A stretch of DNA of 7,243 nt from Hyphomicrobiales bacterium (lineage in GTDB: Bacteria > Pseudomonadota > Alphaproteobacteria > Rhizobiales > Beijerinckiaceae): contig JAQGKN010000437.1 of assembly GCA_028290085.1 (NCBI GenBank), forward strand, positions 1 to 7,243. The letters run 5' to 3'. A program made the translations under genes and the position numbers. The notes under the pieces are model-generated. The model was not told the DNA's origin, did no database searches, and saw only the letters and a list, made by a program, of their open reading frames with translations. Below, in pieces: positions 1 to 5,617 of the stretch. Numbering within the stretch: position 1 is the stretch's first letter; each line of letters opens with the position of its first letter.

Positions 1-31
1 GCACGCCGCCGCAGAGATAGGCTTCCGTCAT
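1..31 (-). CDS. Thiolase (acyl-CoA acetyltransferase), N-terminal fragment
   Basis: Only the first ten codons are inside the window. Read on the minus strand from the ATG at 31-29 they give MTEAYLCGGV, and the next codon begins with C. The N-termini of acetyl-CoA C-acetyltransferases and 3-oxoadipyl-CoA thiolases typically read like MTEAYICDAIRTP, so the match in length and pattern suggests a thiolase, which cleaves or forms 3-oxoacyl-CoA using CoA. The start is well supported by a strong Shine-Dalgarno sequence, GAGGAGA, about six bases upstream of the ATG on the minus strand. The gene is divergent from purU. An inverted repeat at 55-73 lies just upstream. The reading frame is likely real; the family call rests on ten residues and the exact substrate cannot be told. 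Confidence 0.55.
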   Translation of the reverse strand, partial: MTEAYLCGGV

Positions 32-54
32 GACGTTCTCCTCAAATTCCGCAA

Positions 55-73
55 ATGTTCGCACCGCGAACAT
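55..73. promoter_or_regulatory. Probable operator: 8-bp inverted repeat with 3-bp spacer
   Basis: ATGTTCGC (55-62) and GCGAACAT (66-73) are perfect reverse complements separated by ACC. A third, direct copy of the right arm core, ACGAACA, lies at 85-91, about 19 bases further on. The site ends 24 bases upstream of the minus-strand thiolase start, where a repressor or activator would act. The GTTCG...CGAAC pattern plus a third direct half-site resembles operators described for IclR-family regulators of aromatic catabolism (PcaU, PobR). That link is inference; the symmetry is directly visible. Confidence 0.55.
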
Positions 74-139
74 AAGATCGTATTACGAACAATTTAGGTC
101 TGGGCAGCCATTGCGTCAAGGTAGCCGTGGCTTGCGCGG

Positions 140-168
140 TTGAGTGCTGCCGCCGCTGGGCTTATACC
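140..168 (+). promoter_or_regulatory. Candidate sigma70-type promoter for purU
   Basis: TTGAGT (140-145) and TATACC (163-168) are separated by 17 bases. Each hexamer matches four of six consensus positions. The predicted start of transcription would be near 175, giving a leader of about 60 bases before the purU ATG at 237. Position and spacing are good, but the match is moderate. Confidence 0.4.
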
Positions 169-236
169 ACGTGGCCCAAGTCCCTCGCCTGCAATCCCGG
201 GCGGTCCGACCCAACCTGCGAAATCGAAGGCGCGCA

Positions 237-1097
237 ATGCCCAGCGCACAATATGTCCTGACTCTATCCTGCCCCAACCGCCCCGGCATCGTGGCGGGCG
301 TGTCGACCTATTTGTTTGCACACGGATGCAACATTCTCGACGCGCAGCAATTCGACGACACGCAGACCAACGTCTTCTTCATGCGCGTGGTGTTCGATGG
401 GGTCGATGAGCTGGCCTTCAAGGAAATCTGCAAGGGCTTCGCGGAAATCGGCGATAAATTCGCCATGAACTGGATCATGCGCGCCGTCGCGGTGCGCAAG
501 CGCGTGATGATCCTCGTATCGAAATTCGATCATTGCCTCGCCGATCTGCTCTATCGCTGGCGCATCGGCGAATTGCACATGGACCTGTCGGCGATCGTCT
601 CGAACCATCCGCGCGAGACCTACGAGCATCTCGACTTCACCGGCATCGATTTCCACCATCTGCCGGTGACGCGCGAGACGAAGCTCGAGCAGGAAACGCA
701 GATCTGGAATCTCATCAAGGATACGAAGACCGATCTTGTCGTCCTCGCCCGCTACATGCAGATATTGTCAGATGGACTCACCGCGAAGCTCGCGGGCCGC
801 TGCATCAACATCCACCATTCCTTCTTGCCCGGCTTCAAGGGCGCCAATCCCTACCGGCAGGCGCATACGCGCGGCGTCAAGCTCATTGGGGCGACCGCGC
901 ATTATGTCACCGCGGATCTCGATGAAGGTCCGATCGTCGAGCAGGATGTCGAGCGCATCAGCCATCGCGACCTGCCTCTCGACCTCGTGCGCAAGGGCCG
1001 CGACATCGAACGCCGCGTGCTTGCGCGCGCGGTGCGCCATCACCTCGAAGACCGGGTGGTACTCAACGGTTCGAAGACGGTGGTCTTCGCCGACTAG
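237..1097 (+). CDS. purU: Formyltetrahydrofolate deformylase PurU
   Basis: The 286-residue product hydrolyses 10-formyl-tetrahydrofolate to formate and tetrahydrofolate in the cytoplasm, balancing one-carbon pools and, in E. coli, supplying formate to PurT. Residues about 5-85 form an ACT-type regulatory domain beginning [18 protein letters not shown]. Residues about 88-280 form the formyltransferase-like hydrolase domain. Catalytic positions are visible: N191 and H193 in [17 protein letters not shown], and D229 in [12 protein letters not shown]. Length matches the family, usually about 280-290. The ATG at 237 is chosen because GAAGG (226-230) lies six bases upstream and the protein then starts at the conserved ACT strand. 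A longer GTG start at 144 would add 31 residues with no family resemblance. Its stop lies 3 bp from the convergent L,D-transpeptidase stop. Confidence 0.95.
   Translation: MPSAQYVLTLSCPNRPGIVAGVSTYLFAHGCNILDAQQFDDTQTNVFFMRVVFDGVDELAFKEICKGFAEIGDKFAMNWIMRAVAVRKRVMILVSKFDHCLADLLYRWRIGELHMDLSAIVSNHPRETYEHLDFTGIDFHHLPVTRETKLEQETQIWNLIKDTKTDLVVLARYMQILSDGLTAKLAGRCINIHHSFLPGFKGANPYRQAHTRGVKLIGATAHYVTADLDEGPIVEQDVERISHRDLPLDLVRKGRDIERRVLARAVRHHLEDRVVLNGSKTVVFAD
1072..1089. terminator. Hairpin at the purU / L,D-transpeptidase convergence
   Basis: CGAAGAC (1072-1078) and GTCTTCG (1083-1089) form a perfect 7-bp stem with a GGTG loop. It lies inside the last codons of purU and, on the other strand, starts 11 bases after the transpeptidase stop. 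Only 3 bp separate the two stops, so one hairpin could serve both transcripts. There is no T-run on either side, so this would not be a classical intrinsic terminator. The coding role of the sequence may also explain part of the pattern. Confidence 0.4.
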
Positions 1098-1100
1098 TCT

Positions 1101-1643
1101 TCAGCGGTAATAGTAATACGTGCCATAAGGTGCGCCCGGATCGAAGCCATCCATGGCCGGCGCAACTCTCCGGCGATTGGCCTGCTGCAGCGGAGCCCGG
1201 CGATGCGAGGGCGGCGCGCCGCGCACCGTGATCCGCGCGCCCTCCGCGCTCACCATGGAGAACAGGCGGGATGCGTTACGAGGCGCCAGCCGCACGCAGC
1301 CATGCGACGCAGGGCGGCCGAGCTGGCTGACCGAGCCCGTGCCGTGAATCGCGTAGCCACCCCGAAAGAAGATCGACCAGGGCATCGGCGCATTGTCGTA
1401 TTTCCGCGAATAATGCATGCGCTCCAGCCGGGTCGGCCGATAGGAGCCCCGCGGGGTGACGTAGCCCGAGCGCGCGGTCGAGACTGGCCAGACCTCGACA
1501 CCACGCGACGATGCCACTCGCATCGTCTGGCTCGACAGATCGATCAGAATATCGACGGAGGCCTTTGCCGGCGCAGAAATACAGCCGAGGGCAGAGAAGA
1601 CGGCCAGGGCTGTCGCGAACTTCTTCAGAGCGGACTGAAACAT
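1101..1643 (-). CDS. Exported L,D-transpeptidase (YkuD domain)
   Basis: This 180-residue protein has a signal peptide (residues 1-28, positive KK at 7-8, hydrophobic core, likely cleavage after AKA). A compact YkuD catalytic domain follows at about 30-142. The family signature is present: H100 in YAIHGTG, then H114 and nucleophile C116 in SHGCVRL. Such enzymes form 3-3 (mDAP-mDAP) peptidoglycan cross-links or attach proteins such as lipoprotein or outer-membrane barrels to the wall in the periplasm. The tail after residue 145 is basic and ends in GTYYYYR, with no domain I recognise. The ATG at 1643 gives a proper signal peptide; the upstream Shine-Dalgarno is weak. C21 follows ALG, a poor lipobox, so lipidation is unlikely. 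The gene is convergent with purU and divergent from mepA. The family is clear; which cross-link it makes is not. Confidence 0.9.
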   Translation of the reverse strand: MFQSALKKFATALAVFSALGCISAPAKASVDILIDLSSQTMRVASSRGVEVWPVSTARSGYVTPRGSYRPTRLERMHYSRKYDNAPMPWSIFFRGGYAIHGTGSVSQLGRPASHGCVRLAPRNASRLFSMVSAEGARITVRGAPPSHRRAPLQQANRRRVAPAMDGFDPGAPYGTYYYYR

Positions 1644-1810
1644 GGCGGTATCTCACACAAGGGGCTGAAAACGCGCCATCAATGAAGACTGCCGAAGCGT
1701 TGCCGTAAAGCGCTAAGCCCGATTAAGGTTTATCCCCGACGGATCCGGGTTGCGATACTCCGGATTGCCGAGCAGAGTCCGGCCGGTCTGGACGGCTGAT
1801 TGGAGATCGC
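1644..1810. promoter_or_regulatory. Divergent intergenic region between L,D-transpeptidase and mepA
   Basis: These 167 bp must hold the promoters of both flanking cell-wall genes. I see only weak hexamers (for example TTGCCG at 1700-1705 on the plus strand) and no convincing -35/-10 pair in either direction. The mepA ribosome binding site GGAG (1802-1805) is at its right end. Confidence 0.4.
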
Positions 1811-2743
1811 ATGGCTGTTTCCCCGTTGTATGGCCGCTGCTGGCTCGCGCTGGCAGCGGTTCTGGCCACAGGCGTGGCGCACGCGCAGGAGCGCGGCAGC
1901 CAGGAGCCCAAAACCCTTCCCGCTCTCGCCCATCCCGAAGATCCGGCGACACCCGCCAAGGAGTTGTTCGGCCGCGTCCGTGTGGCCTCGGCCGGTCCGA
2001 CGCACACATTCGGATTCTACTCGCGCGGATGCATGGCCGGCGCCAAGGCGTTGCCGATCGACGGCGATGCCTGGCAGGTCATGCGCCTCTCACGCAATCG
2101 CAACTGGGGCCAGCCCGCGATGATTTCCTTTCTGGAAAGTCTTGCACGCAAGGCCCGTGGGCAGAACATCTGGCCGGGGCTGCTTGTCGGTGACATGGCC
2201 CAGCCGCGCGGCGGCCCGATGATTACGGGCCATGCCTCGCATCAGATCGGGCTGGATGCCGATGTCTGGCTGACACCGATGCCGGGCCACACACTCACGC
2301 GCGCAGAGCGCGAGGAAACGTCAGCGACCAATCTGGTGCGCGAAGACTGGCTGGATGTCGATCCGCAGAAATGGCGCCCCGAGCACATGGCGCTCCTGAA
2401 GCTCGCGGCCTCTCAGCCGCAGGTCGAGCGCATCTTCGTCAATCCGGCGATCAAGAAGGCGATCTGCCGGGACGTGCAGGGCGACCGCAAGTGGCTGAAC
2501 AAGATCAGGCCGATGTACGGGCACAATTATCATTTCCATATCCGTCTGGCCTGCCCGGCTGGAGAGGCCAGTTGCCGCGCGCAGGATCCGGTGCCCGCCG
2601 GCGATGGTTGCGATTCCACGCTGGCCTGGTGGTTCAGTGACGAGGTTCTGCACCCCAAGCCAAAACCACCCGGCAAGAAGCCGCAGCCCATCACGATGGC
2701 ACAACTGCCTAACGAATGCAGGGCCGTGCTCAACGCGCCCTGA
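1811..2743 (+). CDS. mepA: Penicillin-insensitive murein DD-endopeptidase MepA
   Basis: This 310-residue periplasmic zinc endopeptidase cleaves peptide cross-links between peptidoglycan strands; the E. coli enzyme cuts both D-Ala-mDAP and mDAP-mDAP bonds. A signal peptide spans residues 1-25 with cleavage after AHA. The LAS-type metal site is intact: H144 and D151 in GHASHQIGLDADVW, and H238, H241 and H243 in GHNYHFHIRL, with the same spacing as E. coli H113/D120 and H206/H209/H211. The mature protein has six cysteines (74, 219, 248, 255, 267, 303). The 219-267 and 248-255 spacings equal those of two of the three E. coli MepA disulfides. The proline- and lysine-rich stretch around 281-294 is an insertion near the C-terminus. 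GGAG five bases upstream supports the ATG. The gene is divergent from the L,D-transpeptidase, whose 3-3 cross-links MepA may open. Confidence 0.95.
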   Translation: MAVSPLYGRCWLALAAVLATGVAHAQERGSQEPKTLPALAHPEDPATPAKELFGRVRVASAGPTHTFGFYSRGCMAGAKALPIDGDAWQVMRLSRNRNWGQPAMISFLESLARKARGQNIWPGLLVGDMAQPRGGPMITGHASHQIGLDADVWLTPMPGHTLTRAEREETSATNLVREDWLDVDPQKWRPEHMALLKLAASQPQVERIFVNPAIKKAICRDVQGDRKWLNKIRPMYGHNYHFHIRLACPAGEASCRAQDPVPAGDGCDSTLAWWFSDEVLHPKPKPPGKKPQPITMAQLPNECRAVLNAP

Positions 2744-2757
2744 TGCGGGTCACGCGT
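2733..2757. terminator. Weak hairpin between mepA and yqhA
   Basis: ACGCG plus CCC (2733-2740) can pair with GGG (2747-2749) plus CGCGT (2753-2757), with a three-base bulge and a TGATGC loop. It spans the mepA stop and touches the stop of convergent yqhA; only 13 bp separate the two genes. There is no T-run. It is a possible transcript end for either gene, but the evidence is thin. Confidence 0.25.
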
Positions 2758-3287
2758 CAATGCGCGGCGTCGGACGCCTTGGGTGCCGCGCCATGGCCCT
2801 CGCCGCCAATGCGGTCGGTGAGGGCCATCAGCAGGCCCGAGACCACGAAGACGAGGTGGATGCCCACAAGCCACATGACGTCGCGGTCACTGACGTTGCG
2901 AATGTTCATGAAGATCTTCAGCAGCTGAATTCCCGAAATCGCGACGATGGAGGAAAACAGCTTCAGTTTCAGACCCGTGAAATCGATCTTGCTCATCGAG
3001 TCGGGCCAGTCGCGATGCACGCTCTCATCGATCTTCGACACGAAATTCTCGTAGCCGGAAAAGACCACGATGACGATCAGAGAACCCGTCAGCGTCAGGT
3101 CGATCAGCGAGAGCACACCGAGAATGATATCGGATTCTGAAGCCGCGAATGCGCCCACCACGAAATGCGCGAGCTCCTGAAACGTTTTCAGCAGCAGCCC
3201 CGCAAGGCCGAAGACGAGGGCAACGTAAAAAGGCGCGAGCAGCCAGCGGCTGGCGAACAAAAATTTTTCGAGCAGACGTTCGATCAT
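2757..3287 (-). CDS. yqhA: UPF0114 (YqhA-like) inner membrane protein
   Basis: The 176-residue product matches the UPF0114/YqhA family along its length. Recognisable blocks are ERLLEKFLFASRWLLAPFY, ESDIILGVLSLIDLTLTGSL, FSGYENFVSKID, SIVAISGIQLLKIFM and MWLVGIHLVFVVSGL, all close to E. coli YqhA. Four membrane spans are expected at about 13-34, 53-77, 108-128 and 138-158. The role of the family is unknown to me. The C-terminus after about 160 is a short, Gly/Ala/His-containing tail. The ATG at 3287 is chosen because it lines up with the family N-terminus; a TTG at 3344 would add 19 unrelated residues. No strong Shine-Dalgarno precedes the ATG. The gene lies 79 bp downstream of msrA on the same strand and may be partly co-transcribed with it. 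Confidence 0.88.
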   Translation of the reverse strand: MIERLLEKFLFASRWLLAPFYVALVFGLAGLLLKTFQELAHFVVGAFAASESDIILGVLSLIDLTLTGSLIVIVVFSGYENFVSKIDESVHRDWPDSMSKIDFTGLKLKLFSSIVAISGIQLLKIFMNIRNVSDRDVMWLVGIHLVFVVSGLLMALTDRIGGEGHGAAPKASDAAH

Positions 3288-3326
3288 CGGGAAAACCAGC
3301 TGGAGCAAGGGCGATTGATGACACGA

Positions 3327-3358
3327 GGGCCGCACGCGGAACAAGTCGCACGCAGCCC
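3327..3358 (-). terminator. Minus-strand hairpin after msrA
   Basis: In minus-strand RNA the segment from 3358-3349 can pair over ten positions with 3336-3327, using three G-U pairs and a 12-base loop. It starts 8 bases after the msrA stop. Because several pairs are wobble, the fold exists on the minus-strand transcript but is poor on the other strand. No U-run follows. It could end or attenuate msrA transcription before yqhA. Confidence 0.3.
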
Positions 3359-3366
3359 ACTTTGTG

Positions 3367-4029
3367 TTATCCCGCGCTCACGCCAGTGCCGATCTGGCAA
3401 GCGACGCCCGTGCCGCCGAGGCCGCAATAACCGGATGGGTTCTTCGCCAGATACTGCTGGTGATAGCCTTCCGCGAAATAGAACGTCACATCCGCCACAA
3501 TTTCCGTCGTGATCGGATCGAGTCCGCGCGCTTTCAGGGCGGCGCCATAGACTTTCATCGAATCTTCTGCGGCCTGTTTCTGCGCGTCGGTCGTCACGTA
3601 AATGCCAGAGCGATATTGCGTGCCGCCATCGTTGCCCTGCCGCATCCCCTGCGTCGGATCGTGGTTTTCCCAAAAGGTTTTCAGGAGGTCCTGGAAAGGT
3701 GTCACTGCCGGATCGTAGACGACGAGAACAACCTCGTTATGCCCGGTGCGGCCTGAACAGACCTCTTCGTAGGTCGGGTTGGATGTCTGCCCGCCGGCAT
3801 ATCCAACAGCCGTGATCCAGATGCGGTCGCGGCCCATCTCCCAGAATTTGCGCTCGGCGCCCCAGAAGCAGCCCATGCCGAAATAAACGCGCTCCGTACC
3901 CTCGGGATAGGGGCCCTGGAGCGGACGTCCGGTGATGTGATGTGTCGCGGCCGTCGGGATGGGCTCGGCGCGGCCAGGCAGAGCCTCGCCGGGAGCCGGC
4001 AGCGTGGTGCGTTTCAGGAAAGAGAACAT
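3367..4029 (-). CDS. msrA: Peptide methionine sulfoxide reductase MsrA
   Basis: The 220-residue enzyme reduces the S-epimer of methionine sulfoxide in proteins, using thioredoxin. The catalytic cysteine is C54 in GCFWGAE. Other family blocks are [23 protein letters not shown] (73-97), [20 protein letters not shown] (123-142) and [12 protein letters not shown]. Resolving cysteines are C202 and C211 in [12 protein letters not shown], one residue further apart than in E. coli. Residues 1-45 are an extension before the catalytic domain, similar to the longer MsrA form, with no signal peptide, so it is expected to be cytoplasmic. AAGGA about seven bases upstream supports the ATG at 4029. It lies 84 bp downstream of the small membrane protein gene and 79 bp upstream of yqhA on the same strand. 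Confidence 0.96.
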   Translation of the reverse strand: MFSFLKRTTLPAPGEALPGRAEPIPTAATHHITGRPLQGPYPEGTERVYFGMGCFWGAERKFWEMGRDRIWITAVGYAGGQTSNPTYEEVCSGRTGHNEVVLVVYDPAVTPFQDLLKTFWENHDPTQGMRQGNDGGTQYRSGIYVTTDAQKQAAEDSMKVYGAALKARGLDPITTEIVADVTFYFAEGYHQQYLAKNPSGYCGLGGTGVACQIGTGVSAG

Positions 4030-4113
4030 CGGGGTGTCCTTGGGTTGGCAAATTCGGCCCCCAATGTAGGGCGCCGCTGGCCATTGCGCAGGCCCTGGCG
4101 CATCACATCCGCA

Positions 4114-4437
4114 TCAGGGACGGCTGCTGTAGCCGATCTTGGCCACGGCGGGTCGGGAGACCATGAGCAGGATCGCGCCCACGACCGCCAGCACGATTGC
4201 GATCGGCAAGCCAAGGAAGATGATCAGCACGGGGTTCCAGAGGAAAGGCCACAGCCGCTGCTCGATGAACGGCTGCACAAGAGCAAACCGCTGCGGAAAC
4301 AGAGCCGTCGCAACACTCCCCACATCCGTGAACGTGATTGCGCCGCCAGCGATGCTGCGGGTGCCGTCGAGAACGAGCGCGACGAAGGCCCCGGCCAGAA
4401 GCAGCAGGGCGACGACACGCACGAGAAATCGGATCAT
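4114..4437 (-). CDS. Small two-span membrane protein of unknown function
   Basis: The 107-residue product has a hydrophobic span at about 5-23, a soluble stretch of about 45 residues (SIAGGAITFTDVGSVATALF and following), and a second long span at about 67-92 ending in a basic tail. The N-terminal segment could be a signal anchor. The middle part would lie on one side of the membrane, probably the periplasm. I do not recognise a named function; similar small proteins occur as conserved hypotheticals in alphaproteobacteria. The start is well supported: AGGA sits seven bases before the ATG. It lies 84 bp upstream of msrA and 81 bp downstream of the Met-rich protein gene, both on the same strand. 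Confidence 0.8.
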   Translation of the reverse strand: MIRFLVRVVALLLLAGAFVALVLDGTRSIAGGAITFTDVGSVATALFPQRFALVQPFIEQRLWPFLWNPVLIIFLGLPIAIVLAVVGAILLMVSRPAVAKIGYSSRP

Positions 4438-4479
4438 CTGGAGGTCCTGGGGCGGTCACCCGCATGAGGTGCCGACAAT

Positions 4480-4502
4480 GGCGGCGCCGCGAGGGCACCG
4501 CC
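4480..4502 (-). terminator. GC-rich hairpin after the Met-rich protein gene
   Basis: On minus-strand RNA, GGCGGUGCC (4502-4494) pairs with GGCGCCGCC (4488-4480) over nine positions, including one U-G, with a five-base CUCGC loop. It begins 16 bases after the stop of the Met-rich protein gene. The following bases, AUUGU, are a weak U-tract. This is the best terminator-like structure among the minus-strand genes and would separate the Met-rich gene from the small membrane protein gene. A 10-bp palindrome, ATTCGCGAAT (4508-4517), lies just before it. Confidence 0.45.
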
Positions 4503-4518
4503 ATGAGATTCGCGAATG

Positions 4519-5178
4519 CTACTGAGATTGCGGCATGGCGTGCAGCTTGTCCATGAGCTTGCTCACCGCATCGACGCAGGCGCTGATCGTCTCGCCGGGC
4601 GGGCATTTGATTTCAATGGCCGAATCACCGCGCTTCAGCTTCATGCGAGCGCCGCGGCCGCCCATGCCCATGCCGCCACCCATGCGTCCCGGGCCCATGC
4701 CCGCCATCATGCGCGCATGCAACCGGGCCATGCCGGGAGTCATGCCACCGCCTTCGTGCCTGCCGCCACCTTCCATGTGTTTGCCGCCGCCTGCATCGTG
4801 GTCGTGATCTTCGTCAGCGGAGGACAGGCCGCGTCCGTACCGGCCCGCCGATGACGAGTCGCCATATTCGTCGTCCTCATCGTCCCAGTCCGACTCACGC
4901 CCACCACCTCCGCGCCATGATGGAGCATCCTGCGAATCGTCTTCCTGACTGCTGCGCCACCCGCGGCGGTCGCCGCTGCCCGAGGAGCTCGCGCTACGCT
5001 GATTGCTGGCTGCGGGCGCACTCACGGAGGGGCTCTGGGTAACGACTGGGGGCGTCGGAGCCGAAAGCGCCGGCGATGTATCGGTGGGAGGCGGGGACGT
5101 CTGTGCGAGCACAGCGGCGGGCACGAGCGCGGAAGCGCCCAGCAGCGCACAAGCCAGTGCGAGCGGAATGGCCTTCAT
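4519..5178 (-). CDS. Exported Met/Gly/His-rich disordered protein with conserved-looking Cys tail
   Basis: The 219-residue product starts with a clear signal peptide ([25 protein letters not shown], cleavage after residue 25). Residues 26-80 are Pro/Ser/Thr-rich and likely disordered. An acidic patch (about 79-104, [10 protein letters not shown]) and HDHD (125-128) with H134 and H141 follow. A Met/Gly-rich segment at 146-179 holds nine methionines in repeats such as [14 protein letters not shown]. The last 40 residues look folded: [27 protein letters not shown], with C192 and C201 eight residues apart. I do not recognise the family. The Met, His and Asp content suggests metal binding (copper is one possibility), or simply low complexity. 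GGGAGGA about five bases before the ATG firmly sets the start; the frame is open upstream to 5352 but that extension is not supported. Confidence 0.8.
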   Translation of the reverse strand: MKAIPLALACALLGASALVPAAVLAQTSPPPTDTSPALSAPTPPVVTQSPSVSAPAASNQRSASSSGSGDRRGWRSSQEDDSQDAPSWRGGGGRESDWDDEDDEYGDSSSAGRYGRGLSSADEDHDHDAGGGKHMEGGGRHEGGGMTPGMARLHARMMAGMGPGRMGGGMGMGGRGARMKLKRGDSAIEIKCPPGETISACVDAVSKLMDKLHAMPQSQ

Positions 5179-5208
5179 GAAATCCTCCCCTGTTGCGTGA
5201 GAACGGGC

Positions 5209-5233
5209 AACTCGGGGAGGGGTGCGAGGTTCC
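5209..5233 (-). promoter_or_regulatory. Candidate EcfG-type (general stress) promoter for the Met-rich gene
   Basis: On the minus strand GGAAC (5233-5229) is followed after 17 bases by GTT (5211-5209). Alphaproteobacterial EcfG promoters read GGAAC, 16-17 bases, then CGTT; here the base before GTT is A, not C. The predicted transcript would begin near 5201 and leave about 23 bases before the ATG at 5178, a sensible leader with the Shine-Dalgarno inside it. Short motifs like this arise by chance, so this is a candidate. Confidence 0.4.
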
Positions 5234-5248
5234 GCCGGCAGCCCCGGG

Positions 5249-5292
5249 GAACGCCCCATCGACGATCCCGGAACGTCGTATCGACGATCCCG
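5249..5292. repeat. Two tandem 22-bp repeats upstream of the Met-rich gene
   Basis: Two adjacent copies (5249-5270 and 5271-5292) share the form GAACG-N4-ATCGACGATCCCG. They are identical at 19 of 22 positions and differ only inside the four-base N4 stretch. The period of 22 bp is about two helical turns, so a protein dimer or pair could bind the same DNA face. They sit just upstream of the candidate EcfG promoter on the minus strand and before the tRNA promoter on the plus strand. Confidence 0.6.
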
Positions 5293-5314
5293 ACGGAAAA
5301 GCGCAGCTACGTCC

Positions 5315-5342
5315 TTGCGCCGCGACCCGTCCTGATTATAGT
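5315..5342 (+). promoter_or_regulatory. Candidate promoter for tRNA-Ser
   Basis: TTGCGC (5315-5320) and TATAGT (5337-5342) are separated by 16 bases. The -10 matches five of six consensus positions. The -35 keeps only TTG. Transcription would begin near 5349, leaving a leader of about 38 bases before the mature tRNA. The same bases contain a perfect TATAAT on the minus strand (5340-5335), but with no -35 at the right distance. Confidence 0.4.
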
Positions 5343-5386
5343 GCGCGCTCACTCCCGGGCCGGTCTTCTGATCGCCGGAGTGATGC

Positions 5387-5476
5387 GGAGGGGTGGCCGA
5401 GCGGCTGAAGGCGCACGCCTGGAAAGTGTGTATGCGGGAAACCGTATCGCGGGTTCGAATCCCGCCCCCTCCGCCA
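5387..5476 (+). tRNA. tRNA-Ser (anticodon GGA)
   Basis: The full cloverleaf can be drawn. The acceptor stem GGAGGGG (5387-5393) pairs with CCCCTCC (5466-5472). The D-arm is GCC/GGC. The anticodon stem CACGC/GTGTG flanks the loop CTGGAAA, with anticodon GGA at 5421-5423. A long class II variable arm (ATGCGG pairing with CCGTAT) spans about 5431-5448. The T-arm is GCGGG-TTCGAAT-CCCGC. Discriminator G5473 and CCA (5474-5476) are encoded. The long variable arm and anticodon identify serine, reading UCC and UCU. The gene is intact and is the likely insertion point of the mobile element that follows. Confidence 0.96.
5449..5476 (+). mobile_element. Probable attL of an integrated island or prophage
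   Basis: Tyrosine recombinases of the P4 type usually integrate into the 3' part of a tRNA gene, remaking it at one end. Here the integrase gene starts 142 bases after the tRNA CCA and points away from it, the classic arrangement. The crossover core probably lies between the T-arm and the CCA end. No second copy of this segment is seen in the window, so the exact core and the other end cannot be fixed. The element continues beyond the right edge. Confidence 0.6.
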
Positions 5477-5568
5477 AACCGACATTCGCCACCATCCGCT
5501 AACGTCTGACGCTTCGTCTTTCTCAGAGGGAGAGCGCCCTGTCAGGGTCTATCTTCGTCCGCGACTGT

Positions 5569-5608
5569 GCGCTAGAATCCGTGTCAGGCGCTAGGGATGG
5601 CGCTAGGG
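5569..5608 (+). repeat. Direct repeats GCGCTAG at the integrase promoter and ribosome binding site
   Basis: GCGCTAG occurs at 5569-5575, 5588-5594 and 5600-5606. The last two sit in identical 10-mers, GGCGCTAGGG (5587-5596 and 5599-5608), with a 12-bp period. The first overlaps a TAGAAT -10-like hexamer (5573-5578). The third overlaps the AGGGG ribosome binding site of the integrase. Such positions fit arm-type integrase sites or an operator for self-control; function is inferred from location. Confidence 0.5.
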
Positions 5609-5617
5609 GCGCTTCGG

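Noticed and set aside
68..90. Alphaproteobacterial LexA box (GAAC-N7-GAAC)
   Set aside because: The two GAAC copies (68-71 and 87-90) are 15 bases apart, not 7.
144..236. Upstream GTG extension of purU to 144
   Set aside because: It adds 31 residues unlike any PurU N-terminus, and the ATG at 237 has a well placed GAAGG.
2604..3140. Long plus-strand open frame across mepA and yqhA
   Set aside because: It overlaps two well supported genes and its translation has no recognisable domain or start signal.
3288..3344. TTG start of yqhA at 3344
   Set aside because: The extra 19 residues do not match the family, whose N-terminus aligns with the ATG at 3287.
4516..4854. Plus-strand open frames opposite the Met-rich gene, with many Ala and His codons
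   Set aside because: They mirror the GC-rich repetitive minus-strand codons, lack ribosome binding sites, and the minus-strand gene has a signal peptide and a strong start.
5179..5352. N-terminal extension of the Met-rich protein to 5352
   Set aside because: The ATG at 5178 has a strong ribosome binding site and begins a clear signal peptide; the extension would bury it and covers the tandem repeats.
5508..5523. Terminator for the tRNA (GACG-CTT-CGTC followed by TTTCT)
   Set aside because: The stem has only four pairs and a three-base loop; too weak to call.
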